Under the pieces are notes generated by a model that did no database searches, had not been told where the DNA came from, and saw nothing but the letters and a program-made list of their open reading frames with translations. From Phyto melanocephala (lineage: Eukaryota > Arthropoda > Insecta > Diptera > Rhinophoridae), in contig OW799233.1 in NCBI GenBank assembly GCA_941918925.1, positions 177,041,235-177,105,234 of the forward strand: DNA of 64,000 nucleotides, written 5' to 3'. Below, piece by piece: positions 58,440 to 64,000 of the stretch. The position numbers were made by a program, and so were the translations under genes. Each line of letters begins with the position of its first letter. The first letter of the stretch is position 1.

Positions 58440-59240
58440 ACTAACGGCCGTATGCTAAAAAAATCTCAACATACCTTTATAATTTCTACAAAATTTAAAG
58501 TAGGAATAAACCTACACTGAACCTACACTAAAGTAAGATCTTATTTTTCTTTCTGCTTTGTACGTTTTGTGCAGTCAAATGTTGTGAAAAATATTAATAG
58601 AAGCAACAAATGCAGTTAATATGTGACTAAAATTTAGAAAAATTCGTAAGATATTGAATAATTATAAAATTAATGAAAAATGTAAAATTAATTGCGTTTT
58701 TGTGATTTGTGTTTTTTTAAGTGATGTAAATAAAATCACAACAAATAAAAAAGCTTGTTATTCGAGTGTCAAATCTGCTCCGTGGAAAAACAGTCCTGTT
58801 GCTTCTTTTAAATTAATTAAGTTTTTTGTTTTGATTTTCTTAATATAAATGATATATTATACACACGATTGGAAAAACTTAAGCAACAACTGTTTAACTA
58901 AATTTCTTCATGTAAAAATAATCTGGGCTAAATTACGGCATTCGATCGCGATCGAAATTTTACTCGAACGATCGAGTTCACTGTGCTTTAGGTACAAATA
59001 TTCTAATAAGAATTTTCTAATTTTGATCACGTTCGAATTCCGTAATTTGCCACCTGTTTTTAAGACGATTACCCGAATGAATTTATATTGGTTTTTTTGT
59101 ATCATTAAGAACAAAATTGTTATAGAAGTTGATGGTACTGCCAGTATAAAAAGTATGTATTTGTTAAAATTATTATAAGTTTAAACAATGTTTTCGGATA
59201 CGCTTTCTTAATAAAGGCATGTTAGCCTTAATACGTCAAG
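58440..59240. mobile_element. TIR element of the CGGCCGTATG family, copy B
   Basis: The left end CTAACGGCCGTATGCTAAAA matches the inverted right end of copy A (15990-16919). Shared internal blocks include CATACCTTTAT, AAACCTACACT-type text and ACCCGAATGAATTTATATT...TGCCAGTAT. A matching right inverted repeat was not found, so this copy may be truncated. The 109-codon forward frame (58849-59178) has no recognisable domain. Confidence 0.55.
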
Positions 59241-59736
59241 AAAATAAATCTTTTTCATATCTACATAAGAAATTTTTTGCATAGCTTTAAATATAAAATT
59301 TAAAGAAGTACGCGAAGTTATATCTGGTTTGTTAGAGGCAAAAATTATTGGACTTGATCATATATATTGTTTTGTTAGTCTTCTTATTTTTATAAAACAG
59401 GCTTAAAATCGTTTAAGAAACTTTTATAAAGTAAATGGAGTTTGAGTTGAATAAGAGAATATATTTTATAAGATTACTTAAGAAATACGTAAGAAAGCTA
59501 AATATATTCGAAAGGGGCGTATCTTATCTACCCTTTACCATCGTGTATATGGGTAAGTCAAAATTCAAGTAATGTCCTCGAAGTAGTGTAGTGCTTGAGC
59601 AGTATAGTAGCAGTTAACTTTGAACAAGTTAAAATCATAGATGGCACCCTAAACAAAATGCTAGATACTTTTTTTCTAATCAATATGGATATCAAACCAA
59701 AGGGCTTGAGTAGTGTACAAAATACATATATAGTAA
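59241..59736. other. Intergenic DNA, no gene seen
   Basis: AT-rich, no supported feature. Confidence 0.5.
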
Positions 59737-60186
59737 TACTACATTTACACTTACACAAAATATAGTACTTACGGGACTTAGAGCGAAATCTTGTTCATTT
59801 CTACCAGATTTCCCATACAAAACGAAATCTACTTCGCCACTAGATTTTAGCAGAATTTACTTAAAATCAAGTACTACTTCGTGATGCAACTGTGGTTTTT
59901 ATTAAAATGTAATAAAATATACTACGCTGCATAAAGAAAAATTCAATCAAAATATATAAGGTGGTTGCAATTGCACAAGTACTTTATTGCTTAAATTTTT
60001 TTTATATGGAGTTTGAATTTTGGAGAAGTAGAGCATACAGAGCCTCTCCGATCACCTTGTAAATAAATATACTATTTTGACAACGAAATCTTGCAAAATG
60101 TCAATAAACAGTGGTATAAATGGTCTAGATTTTAATAAAGATTTTAAATCAAATCTACTAGATTTCGCTCAGGTGTAAATGTAGTA
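59737..60186. mobile_element. 450-bp MITE with TACTACATTTACAC ends
   Basis: The ends are TACTACATTTACAC (59737-59750) and its exact complement GTGTAAATGTAGTA (60173-60186). Inside are opposed AAATCTACTTCGCCACTAGA and AAATCTACTAGATTTCGC motifs. The flanks are TAA on both sides, compatible with a 3-bp duplication as in PIF/Harbinger-type elements, but chance cannot be excluded in such AT-rich DNA. No coding frame. Confidence 0.7.
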
Positions 60187-60348
60187 TAATATAAAAATTT
60201 AAAACAAAACCCCGTCAGAAATTAAAAGAAGAGTGGAGTATAATATTAAATCTGAAATCTAGGCTAAACTGCGATATTTTCACTATACCTATGTTTATGA
60301 TGGTGAAAGGTATAATCAGTTTCAAATAAAGCATTCTCACTTGGTTAT

Positions 60349-61399
60349 TATACCCGATATCAAATATATGGTGGGGGTATATTCATTTTATCATTCCGCT
60401 TATAACACATCGAAATATTTATTTAAGACCCCATAAAGTATATATATATTCTGAATCGAGGTTTGATTTTATGACGATCTAGCTTTGTCCTTCCGTCTGT
60501 CCGTATGTTGAAAGCACGATAGAGGTCGGACCGAAAAAGTCAGGGGGCTCAAAGTTTGCCAGAATATTTCTTATACAAAAGATTTGTTTGGTCTTAAATC
60601 GGAATATTTGAAAGAGAGTTATAGCTCATAATGCAAGAGTAGGTAAAAAAAACATGTCCTTCCAGCATCGAATCAAATGCAATTGTGTCCAAACGCATTA
60701 CCATAGAGCCATGCAATTTCAAATTTATATTTCCTAAGTAAAAAAAATATCTTTTCTGAAAATTGCTTAAATCTATGCATTAGAAAAGCAGTTATTGATC
60801 AAAATGTACGAAAATTTATACCGCAGTTGCAAATAAAAATTTTCGAAGAATAAAGGACTATATTGAAATGTCTAAGTTGTATTTTTTTGCAGAAAACACT
60901 TTGATACGCCTACTATAACGCCCACTTTTTACGCAATCTGCTGTTAATTAAATTTAAAAGCTCATAAAACCGACAGAATTAGGGTATGCTGATGATAGCT
61001 TTCTATTCAATGTCATTGTTGAAACTGAAGGTGATACGCCCACTTTAACGCCTACCTCCCATATAACGCTTTATCTTAAATTCATATTATTTCTCTATGG
61101 ACAAAGGTTTTGAAAGAATAAAAGACTATATTTAAATATCTCAATTTATTTATAAGCAAAAAATATATTGACACGCCTACTTTAACACCCACTTTCACTA
61201 AAAGACTAAATTTACGAAAACATTTTACTAGCATATCGAAGCTATACAAAGAAAATGATACATATTTTAGTATAGAAAGATTATTCTATAAAGATTACTG
61301 TTAATAGCAAAATAATACATTTTGTTCTATAAAGGTGCACAAAGTTGGTGTTGGGTGTTAAAAATACGCCACAGCCGAATATAGTGCTTTTTTTTTTTG
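60349..61399. mobile_element. Large (TA)n-core-(GTCY)n repeat, copy 3, unoccupied
   Basis: The left end TATACCCG...GGTGGGGGTATATTC is decayed. The (TA)n-core-(GTCY)n block is at about 60440-60510, and the tail is CACAGCCGAATATAGTGC at about 61369-61387. It is shorter because it has only one to two of the internal repeats and lacks the MITE; TA at 61245-61246 is the empty site. It is more diverged from copies 1 and 2 than they are from each other. Confidence 0.8.
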
Positions 61400-62688
61400 A
61401 TTTAGTACAACTACGATTTAGCGCACATATTTATAATTAATGTTAATCGCAAACTCCAATTGAGATTAAAAAAGCTTTTTCCATGAAATATGTTCAACAT
61501 AATCTGTTTTTTTGTAAGCTTTAAAATTTTTACAGTTGATCACCGTTTGTGATTGCTCAACTTTTAATTTTCTTACCCAATTATTTTGCCAGCTAAAAGT
61601 TGAAGACAGCTGATCTGAAAATATTAAATGATCACAAAGTATATGGTTGTGTACTTTTCTAAAAAATGAAATAATTTACCATTAAGCACACGTAAGTCAA
61701 CATACAGCGTTAGTGCTGAACCCTTTTTGAATATAATTATATAGTAGTTACGTTGTTATGCCATTAAAAAAAATCGAAATCGGTCCATCTTATTTCAGAG
61801 ATTTTTAAAATCAAGTAAAAGGCGTTTAAAACCAAGCAATAATAAAAAAATTAAAAATATATACTCAAAATCGTAAAAAAATGAACATACGCGGTTGCCC
61901 ATGAAAACCACAGATATAAGCAAGTTACCTTTAAAATAATGTAAAATTAACTTAATATCTAAAATATAAACAAGTTTTCTAATATGATAAACTGTAATAT
62001 TAACAATAATTAATTTGTTTTAAACTAAAATTAAATAAAAAAATAAAAAAAAATAAAAAATATGATGATTAAAAAGAAGAACAAATGTTTCAACTCTTTA
62101 GGTACATAAATCATTATACAGCCATCCCCTCAAACCAATCTGACACATATATTTAAGATTCTCTAATTTGTTAAAATTGCGACGTATCATGAAAGCTGTT
62201 TAACAGAAAAAAAAAAACAAACTAGATTTAAAAGAAATTGCTTGTCAAAATAAGCAATTAAAGTTTTTATAACTTGAGACTAGAATCAATAAATTATATT
62301 GAATTCAAAATCGTAAGCAGCCAAAACAAATACAATAACAGCTCTTACACTATGTACTAAAAGTATAAAAACATTTTGAAAGATTTTGTTAAAGACGAAT
62401 TGGTTATGGTTTAACACTATTTAACAAGATTATACTCTGCATAATTAAAGAGCTTGTTAAATAAAACTGTTTGTGCTTACTGTATGGGGTTTTTCTAAAA
62501 ATTAATCAAAGATCTAGTTTCAATAATACAAAAATTTAGTGTATTCCCACTAAGATATTTAAATTAATTTTTAATTAAATTTGATACACGATTCAGTTGA
62601 TAACGGCAACTTACCAGACAAGGTTGAAAATTTATGTTTTAAGTAATATTTTGCTTACATTCTTAAAACAAAAACCAAATAAAATAAA
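61400..62688. other. Upstream region of the terminal gene
   Basis: AT-rich, no open frame of note. GTATAAAAAC at about 62364 and TCAGTT at 62593-62598 could be TATA-like and initiator-like sites for the downstream gene. Both are weak and common in such sequence, so no promoter is called. Confidence 0.4.
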
Positions 62689-64000
62689 ATGTTATATTTG
62701 TCATACTATTTATCAGTTTATTTCTATGTCATATTATTTCAACAAAATGTATGTAAAGATTTAAAAATTCCATCGGAAAATATTGCATACGCCGTCACAC
62801 ATATTGGTCAGAAACAAAAAGTATTTCTATACTTGAAAAGTCAACCTTATTTCACAACTTTAACCAAAATCAGTACAAAATCTTTAATAAATTCAACAAC
62901 TGTTAAATCAAGTATAAAACACCAAGAAAAACAATCAACAAAACTTATGGACATGAGGCAAAATAAGGCATATAATAACAAAAGACTTGGTGGTGATGGT
63001 ATTGGTGTAAAATTCTCTCAAACTCAGTCACGTAACCAGCAGGCGAAAAAATATTACAAGAAAGTTGCTGCAGCACAGTCACTAACTTTAAGCAAACAAC
63101 ACAAAATTAAACCAAACGATGTGGCAGATGAAATGCAAGAACCACAGCATCAACAGCAACAACAGCAAGAAAAAGCAGAGGCAAAACCATTAATAGAAAA
63201 TGGTGTAAATCAACCACATAATCATCAAAATCAGCAACATCGCACAGTCAATCAAACTATAATGAAGCAACAGCTGTCGCAGCTACATTTTAAATTGTTA
63301 AATGTGGCGAATCGTAGAAATAAACGACAAACTCCTACTGTGTACAACAATTACAACAACAACAACGGCAATCAACAGCAACAATATTCAACTACTATTA
63401 CAGTTCAATATTATCCATACCAACAGCAGCTACTAGCACCACTGCCATTTATACAATATCAGCTGCAAGGACAACAAACACAACAACAATTTCAATTGCA
63501 ATACTATAAACCCAGTCAGAGTCGATATACACAAAATTATAATAACAACAACGACAAAAGCAACAGCAATAATGAACTAATTATTAATGGAAATAGTTTG
63601 TCAACATTTCCGCAATCAACAGCAGAATCATTTAAAAAAGTTACTTTAAATCAGCAGCAACACCTACCACCAGTAACATTACCCCATCCCTTAGTAGCTT
63701 CAGCATCAATATCAATGCCAACAAATAAATTTTCGAGTTTAAGAAGAACCTCAGCTTCAATTAACCCTTTAAGACGAAGAATTGCAGCAAGAAAAAATTC
63801 TCTCAATTCGTTTCTACCTGTCGAAATAATGTAAGTTTTTGTCGACAAAAATGCTTATCTTCAAAACGAAAATCCCTCTTAAAATTGTATTTTTATTTGT
63901 TCTTAATCATTATAGTAATGAATATAACAATGATATCATTACGCCGCCGCCACCACCTATTGTATGTAGATATTGTTGCAGAATAAATGAATTCCCCTGT
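62689..64000 (+). CDS. Unrecognised Gln/Asn-rich, probably secreted protein (two exons, 3' partial)
   Basis: Exon 1 (62689-63830) codes 380 residues plus two bases. Exon 2 (63916-64000) adds 29 more in frame and runs off the window, giving at least 409. The start ATG is preceded by AAAATAAA with A at -3. Residues 1-22 (MLYLSYYLSVYFYVILFQQN...) are hydrophobic and could be a signal peptide. Later come a Gln run (154-160), NGVNQPHNHQNQ (171-182), RRNKR (209-213; a furin-like R-x-K-R site), Asn/Gln-rich 219-295, NGNSLSTFP (300-308) and basic LRRRIAARK (361-369). Exon 2 reads TPPPPPIVCRYCCRINEFPC, a Pro run followed by a Cys cluster. No family recognised; function unknown. A secreted, processed protein is an inference from the signal-like start and RNKR. 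Confidence 0.82.
63831..63915 (+). other. 85-bp intron in the terminal gene
   Basis: Donor GTAAGT follows AAT; acceptor is TCATTATAG, with a CTTAAT branch-like site just upstream. The exon frame is phase 2. Without splicing the frame stops at 63834. With splicing it stays open for 29 codons to the window end, which supports the intron. The size is typical of short fly introns. Confidence 0.88.

Noticed and set aside
58849..59178. 109-codon forward frame within the copy B repeat
   Set aside because: Lies in a repeat, has no motif, and the related copy A has no corresponding frame that I could see.
62364..62598. TATA-like GTATAAAAAC and initiator-like TCAGTT upstream of the terminal gene
   Set aside because: They are about 230 bp apart, so do not form one promoter, and either is expected by chance in this composition.
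1..64000. tRNA, rRNA or CRISPR features
   Set aside because: None seen by eye; a covariance-model scan would be needed to exclude short RNA genes.

Overview
The window looks like intergenic, repeat-rich DNA of a higher (cyclorrhaphan) fly. It is strongly AT-rich, with long poly-A/T runs, GT and GTT microsatellites, GTAAGT...AG introns and CAA/CAG-rich coding sequence. Its transposons are typical of flies: DD41D (rosa-type) and DD34D mariner-like elements, Tc1, hAT, a Mutator-like element, Helitrons, jockey-like non-LTR retrotransposons, and a repeat built on the (TA)n-core-(GTCY)n plan of the fly mini-me elements. Genus cannot be decided from sequence alone. No tRNA, rRNA, CRISPR or bacterial-type gene was seen.

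The only convincing host gene is at the right edge (62689 to beyond 64000, + strand). It encodes a Gln/Asn-rich protein with a signal-peptide-like start, a dibasic RNKR site, an 85-bp intron (63831-63915) and a second exon open to the window end. A degenerate, inverted relative lies about 4.6 kb upstream (about 57.06-58.09 kb, - strand) and keeps the block NGNSLSTFP.

Layout. 1-2.25 kb has nothing coding. 2.25-4.9 kb holds a DD41D element and a non-LTR retrotransposon remnant cut by a Helitron. 6.3-9.4 kb has three further DD41D elements with different ends. 10.7-14.6 kb is a cluster: a Mutator-like element with a 9-bp target duplication, a complete non-autonomous Helitron and a dimeric DD41D element. 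16-19.6 kb has a TIR element, a dead mariner and a hAT element with an 8-bp duplication. 20-31.8 kb is mostly empty, with DD41D, hAT and Tc1 debris. 34.2-36.8 kb is a 5'-truncated jockey-like element with a 797-codon uninterrupted frame. 37.8-39.05 kb has two palindromic-ended MITE-like elements. 40-45.5 kb has RTE-like and DD41D debris. 46.5-61.4 kb has three copies of one large repeat; two carry the same DD41D-derived MITE at the same site and the third has the empty site.

No transposon here retains a complete transposase, so all look non-autonomous or dead. The jockey-like frame is the best preserved. The host gene and its inverted relative, the MULE with its palindromic subterminal array, and the composite repeat with its shared passenger are the most useful observations.
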